Origin: Strigomonas culicis
Lineage: Eukaryota > Euglenozoa > Kinetoplastea > Trypanosomatida > Trypanosomatidae
Assembly (NCBI GenBank): GCA_000482145.1
Contig: AUXH01000252.1
Span: 1 to 25,620, forward strand
Length of the DNA stretch: 25,620 nt
Direction: 5' to 3'
Shown: one piece after another, positions 17,961 through 25,620 of the stretch
Numbering within the stretch: the stretch's first letter is position 1
Layout of the letters: the number at the start of each line of letters is the position of its first letter
Made by a program: the position numbers and the translations under genes
The notes under the pieces: generated by a model
Told to the model about the DNA's origin: nothing
The model's database searches: none
The model's input: only the letters and a program-made list of their open reading frames with translations

Positions 17961-19149
17961 AGAAAAGGGAGCACAAAATGTAAAATGAAGAGACAGTAGC
18001 ATGCGTTGAAGAAGCATCAATCTGCAATACATTGGTGAAGGCAAAAGTCAAGGAAAATAAGCACATGTATATCTTTCTGTTCTTTTCTCCTCAAAAAGGA
18101 CACAGAAATCTAGGAAACACGAGCTAATCGCGATAGAATGAGAACAAAACTGTCAATAGCGTGCATTAGGATAGAGCTCACACACCTTTCACGGCTTGAT
18201 CACGGCACACCTCCATCAGTGCTTCATGATACGCACCGGCGTTTGTGTTCTTTCGCGTGTCCTTCGACGAGGTATCTTTCTGATCACCGAGCAGAGTACG
18301 TCCTCCTCGTCGCGTGGGAATGTGCGGTTCTCCAACCGGTTGCACAGTTCACCATAAGCCCTCATAAATCTGGCGGAAGCGTGTACACGTCGGGCTGCTC
18401 AGCACAATATCTGTAAAAAAAAAATACACATGATCTTAGATTACTACCCCAAATGCTACTATCTGGTCTCACCCTGTGTCGTTTGGGGGGGGGGGTCAGA
18501 GTTAGTGCATTCACTGTTGGTGCTGGTGTTGGCTGTTTCTGTTGGTGTTTGGCTACTTGTCGACAGGGAGTTTTGTGTACTGTCACCCGCTGCTTGTGCT
18601 ACGCGGCCTCGCCGGTTAATACAGACAAACCGCTGGGAGGTATGTTACAGTGCGCTCGCAGTGCGTGGTCGCATTCGGCGAAAGGGCCTCTCAGGTACCT
18701 CCATACGTGCCCCCGGCTGACCTGCTAGCTTCGCCGCAGAGTGATGTCGAATAGGTGGTTCAGGAAAACCGACAGCAGTGTAAGGAGCTGAACCTGCTTC
18801 ATAAAGAGCGGCCAACTGTTTGTTTACATAAGTGAGGATACTACAGCGACGGTAAAGGGGAGCACACCGACAAGGATACTCACGTGAGACGGTGGCCCTT
18901 CGATACTGCACATCATAGTCATCATATCCTACGGGTAGCCGTGCCCGTATGCATCATGTGTGGCAGGGAAGAGACGAGAGTACAGCGTGCACTGGAACAG
19001 GGTGTGTCAGCGTTGCCTCTCGCAACAACAGCATTCCTTGGAGCATCCGTGTACGTACAGTGCTGCTGTTCCGTTCATCACACACGGACACGACACCCGT
19101 ACGGGACGAGTTGCATGTCTCATTCAAAGCAGGAAAACAAAAATGAAAG
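17961..19149. other. Boundary region between surface array and housekeeping genes; no firm gene
   Basis: 17961-18130 is AT-rich. 18130-19130 has a more even base composition, unlike the neighbouring intergenic DNA, with several short overlapping frames. On the minus strand these include an 88-codon frame (18911-18645, with ILTYVNKQLAALYEAG), a frame reading HVWRYLRGPFAECDHALR near 18700-18640, and a Ser/Thr-rich one (18644-18459, with LSTSSQTPTETANTSTNSE). The last is interrupted by a C11 run and followed at 18428-18418 by a T-run and ACAG that looks like a splice acceptor. None matches a family I can name. It may be a degraded gene or retroelement remnant. Confidence 0.35.
18485..18495. repeat. 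Poly-G run (11 G on plus strand)
   Basis: Eleven consecutive Gs, equal to C11 on the minus strand, inside the boundary region. It interrupts the Ser/Thr-rich minus-strand reading and would be length-unstable. Confidence 0.9.
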
Positions 19150-19466
19150 AGACGCAATGATGCAAACAATGAAGAGAGCATCCAAAAGAGATGGAAGGAA
19201 CGAAAAGAAAAGAGGGGGAAAACAATAATAATAAAAGCGTAACGAGAAAGGAGAGGGGAGGACGGAAGAAGGAACGAGAGATGAAGGAGCGGTGAGTAGG
19301 TGAGGACAACCAGATGAACAGAGAGAGAACAGAGATACGAGAGATGCAGAGAAGAAAGTGATGTGCGATGCATCGTGTTGGCAGTCATGAATTGTGTTCA
19401 TAAACGAGAATAATCCCATTTATCAACTCAACAAATAGAAGTTTTTTTTGTTTTTTTTTCATTGCA
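19150..19466 (-). other. Long pyrimidine-rich 3' flank of the MIF-like gene
   Basis: On the transcribed minus strand about 250 bases (19400-19150) are dominated by C and T, giving Ser/Leu/Phe-rich spurious frames. This may be the 3' UTR of the MIF-like message or the polypyrimidine tract of a lost downstream gene. There is no coding evidence. Confidence 0.4.
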
Positions 19467-19808
19467 CTAAAAATTGCGGCCGCTCCATCCCCATTGTTCA
19501 GTTCCGAAAAAGGAAACGTATATCCTACCACTTGGTACAGAACAAAACTTGGTGATCAACGCTGTGATCTCAGCAGTAGCCTTGTTTGCAACTGCAGAAG
19601 ATAGCTTTCCAAAAAGTTTCACGTTGACATACGCACATGGGTCACGCGTGTCTTGAAAAAACATATCCGCACCATCCTCAAATGTTACCATTAAGAACTG
19701 ATCCGGCTTGCCAATTACTTCGCTGCAAACCTTCTTGTAGCCATTGTACAAGGACGCTTTTGACGCATCATCGAGCTTGGCAGAAACTTTTGTCTCGAAA
19801 AGAGGCAT
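19467..19808 (-). CDS. MIF: Macrophage migration inhibitory factor (MIF)-like tautomerase-family protein
   Basis: 113 residues, the normal length for MIF (about 112-116). The start MPLF places Pro at position 2, exposed after Met removal, which is the catalytic base in the MIF/tautomerase superfamily. Other family marks are GKPDQFLMVTF (residues 33-43, with the Lys that pairs with Pro in catalysis), DPCAYV (56-61), where mammalian MIF has a CxxC pair but here the second Cys is Val, GRIYVSFFG (94-102) and the C-terminal GWSGRNF, close in style to the end of Leishmania MIF. There is no signal peptide, as is usual for MIF, which leaves cells by non-classical routes. In Leishmania, MIF orthologs are reported to act on host macrophages; whether this one does is unknown. 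It lies 262 bp downstream of the isomerase-like gene in the same direction. Identity is clear from motifs; activity is inferred. Confidence 0.88.
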   Translation of the reverse strand: MPLFETKVSAKLDDASKASLYNGYKKVCSEVIGKPDQFLMVTFEDGADMFFQDTRDPCAYVNVKLFGKLSSAVANKATAEITALITKFCSVPSGRIYVSFFGTEQWGWSGRNF

Positions 19809-20070
19809 TTTATTTTTTTAAAATACGATAGAATAGCAATACTTCAACTAGGGTCAGTGAAAAGTGCCACGCATGGCAGTAACAGAGAAAGAGAAGAAAA
19901 AGAAAAGAGGGAAAAGGAAAAACACATGCTAGATAATACACACACACACACACACACACACGTATATGAGCGTGATATGACGGCGGCGATCGTGCTTGCT
20001 GCAACTCAGTTGATGGAGTGACAAGATAAGAAGGGGGAAAGAGGTCGCTCTCAATTAGTAAAGTCATTAT
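19809..20070 (-). promoter_or_regulatory. Intergenic spacer with polypyrimidine tract and (AC)12 before the MIF-like gene
   Basis: On the minus strand, 19922-19884 is a nearly pure C/T tract. Candidate AG acceptors follow at about 19849 (CCTAG) and 19840. A dinucleotide repeat lies upstream of the tract at 19938-19961. The spacer therefore serves polyadenylation of the isomerase-like mRNA and trans-splicing of the MIF-like mRNA. Confidence 0.5.
19938..19961. repeat. (AC)12 microsatellite
   Basis: Twelve AC units on the plus strand ((GT)12 on minus), in the spacer between the isomerase-like and MIF-like genes. It is expected to be length-polymorphic. Confidence 0.95.
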
Positions 20071-20982
20071 TCAGTCACTGGTTGTCTTTTTCGAGCCCAA
20101 ACCAGCGATGTGCTTGCCCAGTACCGATCGTACAGTAGGGTCTTGCATCATGCGGTAGAAGTTTACGGTATCAGCCTGTCGCAGGGCGGGAGAACTCAAC
20201 GGCGCGACAACCTGTCTGCGTGAAAAGTCCTTCGCAATCCAGTAAGGAACGGGTGAGGGCAATTGCAGTATCTTCTCCATCTCCTCAAGACACGGAACAA
20301 TGGCTTCATCGGCACCTTCCACGACGTGGTCTACCAGACCGTATTCCAGAGCCTCTTGAGCAGTCAGCATTAATCCATTTGTTATTATCTCTTCTGCCTT
20401 GCGAAAACCGACCACGTGTTCGAGTGAAGCAACGACATACGGAGGCACACAAAAGCCGTGTTTGGTGGCTGAAATCCCAATCGTCAAATTCTTGCCGTTT
20501 TTTGGATGTGTGCAGGCCATCACTCGATAATCACAGGCGAGTGAAATGATGCATCCTGCAGCTGCGGCATGTCCATTAATCGCAGCCATCAATGGTATTG
20601 GAAGCGTGTGTATGGTTGTAAAGAGCTGCTGAAATTGATTCCAGTAATGTGCAAAGCGACCCTGCTCTTGGTTGTTAAACAATTCGTTGATATCCAGTCC
20701 CCCACTGAATATTCCTGTGACCGCAGACGTAAGAATAATGCCACGGCTACGCTCCTTGTCAGGATCGCAAAGGGTGTTGATTTGCGACAAGAAAGCAGAA
20801 ATAAAGTCAGGGGAAAGCACATTGGCTTTGGGGTTGTTCATTTCTAAAATGAAAACTTTCTCTAAGGGAGACTCTTTGGCTATCACAAGATCCGATGCGC
20901 TCGTCGAGGCTGCTGACGAGACGCACCGTGCTGTGGCAATTGGCAGCATCCACCTCGATGACAACTGAATGAAGCGCCGCAT
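20071..20982 (-). CDS. Mitochondrial enoyl-CoA delta-isomerase-like crotonase-family protein
   Basis: 303 residues, close to the length of mitochondrial 3,2-trans-enoyl-CoA isomerase (ECI1). Residues 1-30 are Arg/Ser/Ala-rich without acidic residues (MRRFIQLSSRWMLPIATARC), a probable mitochondrial presequence. Crotonase-fold marks follow: MNNPKANVLS (48-57), the first oxyanion-hole strand FSGGLDI (92-98), and the second, INGHAAAAGC (135-144), followed by LACDYRVMA (148-156), the ECI1 version of this loop. These enzymes move cis-3 or trans-3 double bonds to trans-2 so that unsaturated fatty acids can enter beta-oxidation. In ECI1 the catalytic Glu sits in the following IGLNETQLG-type motif. 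Here it reads IGISATKHG (168-176), with Ala172 in that place, and the alternative Glu position of the peroxisomal ECI2 type also lacks Glu. It may be inactive, use another residue, or have a different reaction. No peroxisomal C-terminal signal (ends TSD). Confidence 0.82.
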   Translation of the reverse strand: MRRFIQLSSRWMLPIATARCVSSAASTSASDLVIAKESPLEKVFILEMNNPKANVLSPDFISAFLSQINTLCDPDKERSRGIILTSAVTGIFSGGLDINELFNNQEQGRFAHYWNQFQQLFTTIHTLPIPLMAAINGHAAAAGCIISLACDYRVMACTHPKNGKNLTIGISATKHGFCVPPYVVASLEHVVGFRKAEEIITNGLMLTAQEALEYGLVDHVVEGADEAIVPCLEEMEKILQLPSPVPYWIAKDFSRRQVVAPLSSPALRQADTVNFYRMMQDPTVRSVLGKHIAGLGSKKTTSD

Positions 20983-21513
20983 CTGTATTGACTTGGTACA
21001 ATAAATAGTAGAAGAAATATATCTAACTCATCATTCGTATTGGCACAGGTGCATAACACAATGAGTATAAGAAAAGGAGAAGCGGTGGGAGAGAGGGGAC
21101 AAGAGATTCTTATTGTTCTAGCAGTTACAGAAACAGTCTTCCTCAAGAGGTAGGTGGGAAAGGAAGCAACGTCAGTTATTTAAAAACTGGAACGAGATTA
21201 AAATGGGAAAAAAAGAGGGCACGCTATGAAAACACTTGTCCATTCTATGATTGTTTACTCAGCATCTTAGCTATTTAATTGTGTATGTTTGCCATAGATG
21301 ATGAAGGATTCCTAAACTTATGCATCTCTGTTGCTTCTGGTGACTTACTTTCTATTTGTTTTTGTTTTTTCTCCTCTGCAAGATATGCATAAATGTTTTT
21401 CGTTGTTCTAGTTTTTTTTTTTACTTCTTCTTCCTTTTCTTTTCATCCTTATTTTTGTTGCTGTTGTTAGTGTGCTTTTCCGTTTGTGCGCATGTGTACG
21501 TTTCGCACTCGTG
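20983..21513. other. Intergenic spacer between SPT16 and the isomerase-like gene, with reversed pyrimidine bias
   Basis: Near the isomerase-like start the minus strand offers CCAAG and ACAG as acceptors (about 20993 and 20983) after a modest pyrimidine stretch. 21290-21500, the 3' flank of SPT16, is pyrimidine-rich on the plus strand, opposite to nearly all other spacers here; the transcribed strand is therefore purine-rich. No gene is supported on either strand. Confidence 0.5.
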
Positions 21514-24500
21514 TTAAAAACGTCGCGGTGGTGGCACAGATGCCTTACCATAATTAGGGGGCGCCTTCATAACTCTCGCAGTGGGTCCTGGAGGCGCCAA
21601 TGATGCGGGAGGCTGCTTGGCGCTAGCAACGCGAGGTCGCTTTGCTGGTCGATCATCATCGTCATCACTGTACTGGCGCTTTCGGTCGGCTGCAAGAGCC
21701 TTTCGCTCCTGCTCAGAGTCACTTAGCACCTCGCTCTCTTCGTCGTCTTCATCCGAATCAACATCGCTGCTTTCATCGCCACTCCAGCTGCTATCGGAGT
21801 CCGACTCGTCTTCTTCACTCTCCTCCTCATCGTTGTATGTTGAGTCCGAGTCTTCTTCATCCTCTTCCTCTTCCTCGTCTTCGTTGTTGAGCACAGACCA
21901 CCCGCTTCCTGCAAGCCACGGCTCCCACTCGGAGTCCTCACGGATCGTTTTGAGGAGTTCCTTCCAAGCAAGATTAGTGTTGGATTCCATGTAATACAAC
22001 CCATCGGAGAGAGAAGAGTCATTTCGTTCGGGAAGGCACCAATCTTTGATCACGTCCAAGAACTTGGAATCAATCAATGTGATCATCCTGACCGGCTTAT
22101 TATAGTCCTTGTACACAATGGTCATATCAAAGTTTGTTCCGCTGGATAGGACACGCTCAAAGGAGACAACCTCAATTTCATCCCGTTGCTCTGTAAACGG
22201 GGGCCAATCGTTTATGGCCCAAAGAACGTCACGTGTTCCATAAAAGGCTGTCATGGATCGAGTGTGCACACCTTCAAATGAAAAGTTGGATTTCGGAATC
22301 TGTGTCCGAATGTTACTCCTCTTCTCCACACGCCTGGCAAAGTCAATGAATTGCTCATTTGTTTCGTGGATGCGCCGCTTTTCACGGTCCTCTGCTTCGT
22401 ATTCTTCCTCGTATCCCTTACGTTGACCTGAAGCAGTCTCACTGCTCTCCATCACTTCTGCAATAAACTGGACATCGCTGGCACTTTTGCCACCGATGGA
22501 GATGGCTTTCTTGAAAGTAATGTGGTAAATCACAAGAATATTATTAATTGAAGGCTGAAAGATGACGTGCTTTACATTATCAAAGAGGATGTCAACCGGT
22601 GGAGCGCCGATAAGAGAAAACCGCAGACCGTTTTGATGTAACTCCAGATTACCTACGCAACCTTTGTTTTGTCGACCAACAACGATAGGTGGGCGCATTT
22701 TCACTTGCGGTAGCCGTACGGGGTTTGTAGCGAGCACCAGCCCTCTTGTATCTGCTGTGAGGGCGTTGCGCTTTCTCATCGCATCATCGTTCTTGATCTG
22801 CTGAAGGATTCTCTGAATTTGAACCTGTACATTTGTAAAAACGTCCGTGTCACTCGTGAATGTAAACTCTTTGACAAACGCTTTTGTGCGGTTCAGCTTG
22901 TAAGCAACATTGGACTCTTGCGTAGAGTTCAGAAAAACGGTGAGAACATACTTGGATCCTTCCTTTTTGGTCTCCACCTTGTTCACTGTCGCAATGTGCA
23001 AAGGGACAGGCTGGCCATTCACAGGGAGCCATACCAATTTTTTCTCTGGTTGCACACAAATACCTTCCGATAAGAATGCTTCAGGGGGCTTTATTTGGCT
23101 GCTGTCTGTTGTCCCAAGTGGATTGATTTCGCCCAGAGAGAGCTTACCAACTTCAAAGTAGCGATACTCCTCCGTCGACGCACTCTTTGCCTTTTTGCCA
23201 CCAGCGGCCACAAATTCCTCATGGTTCTTTTGCAGAACGCGTTTGAGTAGTTTTTCTCGCTGTTCCTCCGCGGATTCCGTGACAATACCAGAAAGGCCCG
23301 AGCGAGTAATTTTGGACAAATCACGTTGGACGGTTTCCTGGACTTCTTCACTCTCGTATAGAATTTCCGCAAGGTCACGATCGCCTTTCGTACGTAGCTC
23401 TGCTGCACCGTTTTTCACAACAACTGTATCAGCTAACTCGACATTGTAAGCCTCCGCAGTTCCATCCGAAACCTTTTCCAAAACGATGCGAACAACGAAA
23501 CCCATTCCGTTCGCTACAGTAGCAGTTCCCTTCTCAGAAATAGTGCCACGAGCTTCCAGAACAAGGAGACCTGTCGAGAAACCAAACGATTTGCAGAGGT
23601 GCTCAGCAAGCTTGCCATTTTTTTCCCGTGCAAAGTCTACGGCCTCCTTGTAAATATCGCTGAGCTGTTTCCCCGGTATGAGTCTGCTGATAACAAAATC
23701 GCTCACATCGTGCACAAGCTGAAATGCTTCCTTCGCACTGGGTGGCGCGTTGGCTTCGACAAGCAGTGTTCTCCCAAAAAAGGCAGTGTTACCGCTATGT
23801 TTTAGGCCAAATCGAATCACAACGACATCACCACGCAAGGGAGTCGACGTAAGCGTAGCCAACTCGTCTTGATCAACCTGTATCTGGGAAACATATGCAC
23901 CCTTGTGAAAAACACATGGTGTGAGGCCAGAAGAAACCGAATACGCGTCTACGGAGAGAGCCTCCAACCCGTTGATCTGATTGGGGTGCTCTAGTTTGAG
24001 ACACATCTCCCCTCGGAGCTGCGCCAGTGTCTTTGGGCTCTTCTTTGCAAATTCGTTGGCCACAAGGTCGCGGACAAAACGCTTAAAGATGTTCTTGCAG
24101 AGCACAGCAGCCTTTTCTATGCTCTGAAGTGATTCCTCATCCTTCACAAAGAGAAGTTCACCCAGAAATGGAGCGACTTCGACAAGTGACCCGGCACTCT
24201 CTCTTAAGCACGTTATTACTTCTGCGGCCGTAGACCCCTCTTGGATAGCCAATTCCTTCTGAGCTACACCAACAGCTTTACTGGAAGCAAGAGTTTTTAA
24301 TTGGCTCAGGAACGCGGACAGATCTGTTAAAACAGTGACTTCGAATCCTTCTAAATCCTCTGAGACGGTAACCGTGACTTCACTGCGATGAAACACAAGA
24401 AGTTGAGTAGAGGTAATCGCAAAAACAACATTGGCCAGAGTCGTTGGTGAATTTAGCGCGTACTGAATCAACGCCTGGCCTCGTTGATTCTCCAATGTGA

Positions 24501-24618
24501 ATGGTGTTATATCGCCACTGATGCAAAAGAGGATATCAACCGAAGGTGCAGTAGAGGAAGAATTCCACGAATCCGCAATGGTTCGCAGACGTTTGGTATG
24601 GACTTTTAAGACAGCCAT
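21514..24618 (-). CDS. SPT16: FACT complex large subunit SPT16
   Basis: 1034 residues from ATG 24618 (MAVLKVHTKR) to TAA 21514. The frame is open for another 28 codons upstream, but those encode low-complexity polypyrimidine sequence, so 24618 is the start. SPT16 with its SSRP1/Pob3 partner forms the histone chaperone FACT, which loosens and restores nucleosomes during transcription and replication in the nucleus. In order: the N-terminal domain (1-165), a catalytically dead M24 aminopeptidase-like domain (about 165-430), a charged coiled linker (about 430-475), a dimerisation PH-like region with the family signature LPVNGQPVPLHIATV (531-545), an Rtt106-like tandem PH region (about 640-890) with NLAWKELLKTI (882-892), a long Asp/Glu/Ser acidic tail (912-970), and a basic segment with KRPR (993-996) as a likely nuclear signal. 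The Pro-rich basic end (about 1000-1034) is an addition beyond the acidic tail. Length matches the eukaryotic family (about 1000-1050). Confidence 0.97.
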   Translation of the reverse strand: MAVLKVHTKRLRTIADSWNSSSTAPSVDILFCISGDITPFTLENQRGQALIQYALNSPTTLANVVFAITSTQLLVFHRSEVTVTVSEDLEGFEVTVLTDLSAFLSQLKTLASSKAVGVAQKELAIQEGSTAAEVITCLRESAGSLVEVAPFLGELLFVKDEESLQSIEKAAVLCKNIFKRFVRDLVANEFAKKSPKTLAQLRGEMCLKLEHPNQINGLEALSVDAYSVSSGLTPCVFHKGAYVSQIQVDQDELATLTSTPLRGDVVVIRFGLKHSGNTAFFGRTLLVEANAPPSAKEAFQLVHDVSDFVISRLIPGKQLSDIYKEAVDFAREKNGKLAEHLCKSFGFSTGLLVLEARGTISEKGTATVANGMGFVVRIVLEKVSDGTAEAYNVELADTVVVKNGAAELRTKGDRDLAEILYESEEVQETVQRDLSKITRSGLSGIVTESAEEQREKLLKRVLQKNHEEFVAAGGKKAKSASTEEYRYFEVGKLSLGEINPLGTTDSSQIKPPEAFLSEGICVQPEKKLVWLPVNGQPVPLHIATVNKVETKKEGSKYVLTVFLNSTQESNVAYKLNRTKAFVKEFTFTSDTDVFTNVQVQIQRILQQIKNDDAMRKRNALTADTRGLVLATNPVRLPQVKMRPPIVVGRQNKGCVGNLELHQNGLRFSLIGAPPVDILFDNVKHVIFQPSINNILVIYHITFKKAISIGGKSASDVQFIAEVMESSETASGQRKGYEEEYEAEDREKRRIHETNEQFIDFARRVEKRSNIRTQIPKSNFSFEGVHTRSMTAFYGTRDVLWAINDWPPFTEQRDEIEVVSFERVLSSGTNFDMTIVYKDYNKPVRMITLIDSKFLDVIKDWCLPERNDSSLSDGLYYMESNTNLAWKELLKTIREDSEWEPWLAGSGWSVLNNEDEEEEEDEEDSDSTYNDEEESEEDESDSDSSWSGDESSDVDSDEDDEESEVLSDSEQERKALAADRKRQYSDDDDDRPAKRPRVASAKQPPASLAPPGPTARVMKAPPNYGKASVPPPRRF

Positions 24619-25426
24619 CCTCGTCACAGAAATGAAAAAATAAGTGACGTGAATAATAATAATAATAATTAAAAGAAAAAAAGAAGAAGAAAACAAAACC
24701 AAAACTTTGATGAAAAAAATTCACAAGAAGAAAAGGGAAAGGAATGAGAGAATAAAGAACAACACCACAGAAGAAGATTATACATACGTATTGACAATAA
24801 TACAAAAAAATAAGAATTTTAGGAGAGAGGAGAAGTGCATTCCTTTTCTGAGTGAGTGTGTTTATCATTTCATATTCGTTCCAGCGAGGGAATTACATAC
24901 CAAGATAACATATAAAACAAATTGATTTTTTCTTTTATGAATTTACCTTTAACATCATTGATAAAATAAAGTATACTAATTCTTGTACCTCATGCGATGT
25001 GCGAGAAAGAGGTCGTTTCTCTTCTCGAAACCCAAGGATCCCTGTCGTGGCAGGGCGCAGGGGTGGGTGGGATAGAGTTTCGAAAAAACAAAGAAAATAT
25101 TTTTCTTAATCGTAGGAAGAGAAAGACCAAACGATAAAAAACACTCATACCGAAATAAACAACACACTGCACTGCCGATCATATAGAATTCTCTTCGTCA
25201 GATATCATTCCCTTCCCCTCCTCCGTCAATTCCATTGTACTCGCGGGCTCATAAAAAAAAATGCACATATTCATCATCCAATTGAAGTTTACTATTTTGA
25301 TTGCATGATCTATTAAGCGACAAAGAATGCACAACGTCGCCGTTATATCTCTCTCATTGCTAAAACCAGCAACGTCTTCCCATAAATAAGCAAAAAAAAA
25401 AAAAAAAACATTGAAAGGCTCTGTAT
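24619..25426 (-). promoter_or_regulatory. Intergenic spacer with putative trans-splicing acceptor of SPT16
   Basis: On the minus strand a T/C-rich tract (about 24700-24665, split from the start by an ATT repeat at 24653-24668) leads to AG at 24621-24620, one base before ATG 24618. This parallels the left-edge surface gene. The rest (24720-25426) is AT-rich with an A18 run near 25391-25407 on the plus strand, and a more GC-rich patch at 25015-25075 without any recognisable RNA gene. Confidence 0.45.
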
Positions 25427-25620
25427 CTAAGTAAATTCTGTGACACTAACGACATCAACTCTGGCACCGACGCTGTGTTTCAATATTCGGTCACCGCCAA
25501 GGTGATAAACACCTCCAAAAAAAAAAAAATTCACCATAACACAACCACAAGCCCGCCACAACTCAACCGGGCCAAGGCCATCGGCAAGCCGCGCCAAACG
25601 AACATCAAGCACCGCTTTCC
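25427..25620 (-). CDS. 3' end of an unidentified gene running off the right edge
   Basis: A minus-strand frame is open from the window edge to TAG at 25429-25427. It reads AVLDVRLARLADGLGPVELW, then CGCVMVN, four Phe from a T13 run, and HLGGDRILKHSVGARVDVV. The G-first codon pattern and mixed composition look coding, and the position upstream of SPT16 in the same direction fits a polycistron. The family cannot be recognised from about 63 residues. An alternative frame ends at a TGA near 25530; if that one is real, the T13 run belongs to a 3' UTR. Confidence 0.4.
   Translation of the reverse strand, partial: KAVLDVRLARLADGLGPVELWRACGCVMVNFFFFGGVYHLGGDRILKHSVGARVDVVSVTEFT

Noticed and set aside
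24619..24702. Upstream in-frame extension of SPT16 by 28 codons
   Set aside because: The extension encodes Phe/Ile low-complexity sequence from the polypyrimidine tract and ATT repeat, and the predicted splice acceptor lies downstream of it.
25015..25075. GC-rich patch as a possible tRNA or small RNA gene
   Set aside because: It has no A/B box pair and no cloverleaf pairing that I could find on either strand.
1..25620. CRISPR array, insertion sequence or prophage
   Set aside because: There are no spaced direct repeats, inverted terminal repeats or transposase/integrase frames. The gene content and signals are eukaryotic.

Overview
This window looks like nuclear DNA of a kinetoplastid protozoan, most likely a trypanosomatid. 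Every convincing gene lies on the minus strand, as in a polycistronic directional gene cluster. The genes have no introns. Several start codons are preceded on the minus strand by a long polypyrimidine tract and then the first AG, which is the layout of a spliced-leader trans-splicing acceptor. I see no bacterial-type ribosome binding sites or operon spacing. The species cannot be fixed from sequence alone. A MIF-family gene is present, which is known from Leishmania-type genomes and, as far as I know, is not a feature of T. brucei or T. cruzi.

The right third (about 19.4-25.6 kb) is conserved housekeeping sequence. In the direction of transcription it holds the 3' end of an unidentified gene at the window edge (25427-25620), the FACT histone chaperone subunit SPT16 (21514-24618), a mitochondrial-type enoyl-CoA isomerase-like protein that seems to lack the usual catalytic glutamate (20071-20982), and a small MIF-like protein (19467-19808).

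The left two thirds (1-17.8 kb) are a decaying tandem array of one surface-protein family, with one leucine-rich-repeat gene inside it (12039-13556). Family members have a signal peptide, an N-terminal domain of about 400 residues with recurring motifs (ATW..DG.GG, ATC.NC, SNCTSTGGQ.F, GIT.DGP.F, MGNIT), a short WKRAQC/YC.P..DP..YY hinge, tandem Cys repeats of about 35 residues, and a C-terminal membrane anchor. One copy is fully open (15420-17813, 797 aa, transmembrane segment plus a tail of about 100 aa). One is open but runs off the left edge with a probable 1-nt frameshift just before it (1-1356). The others are broken: 5008-6901 has two nonsense codons and one frameshift; 8964-10912 lacks its 5' end and has a nonsense codon in the membrane segment plus a frameshift in the tail; 3425-3900 and 14000-14110 are short relics.

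The array shows recent sequence homogenisation. A 377-bp block is repeated with one mismatch (7725-8101 and 14063-14439), and a block of about 530 bp covers the tail and 3' flank (8763-9292 and 15220-15755). Diverged sequence lies between them in both copies, which suggests patchy gene conversion or nested duplication rather than one recent duplication. The most interesting biology is this apparently unnamed, fast-evolving surface-protein family: repeat units are being added, and anchors and tails are being lost or swapped between tandem copies next to a conserved gene cluster.
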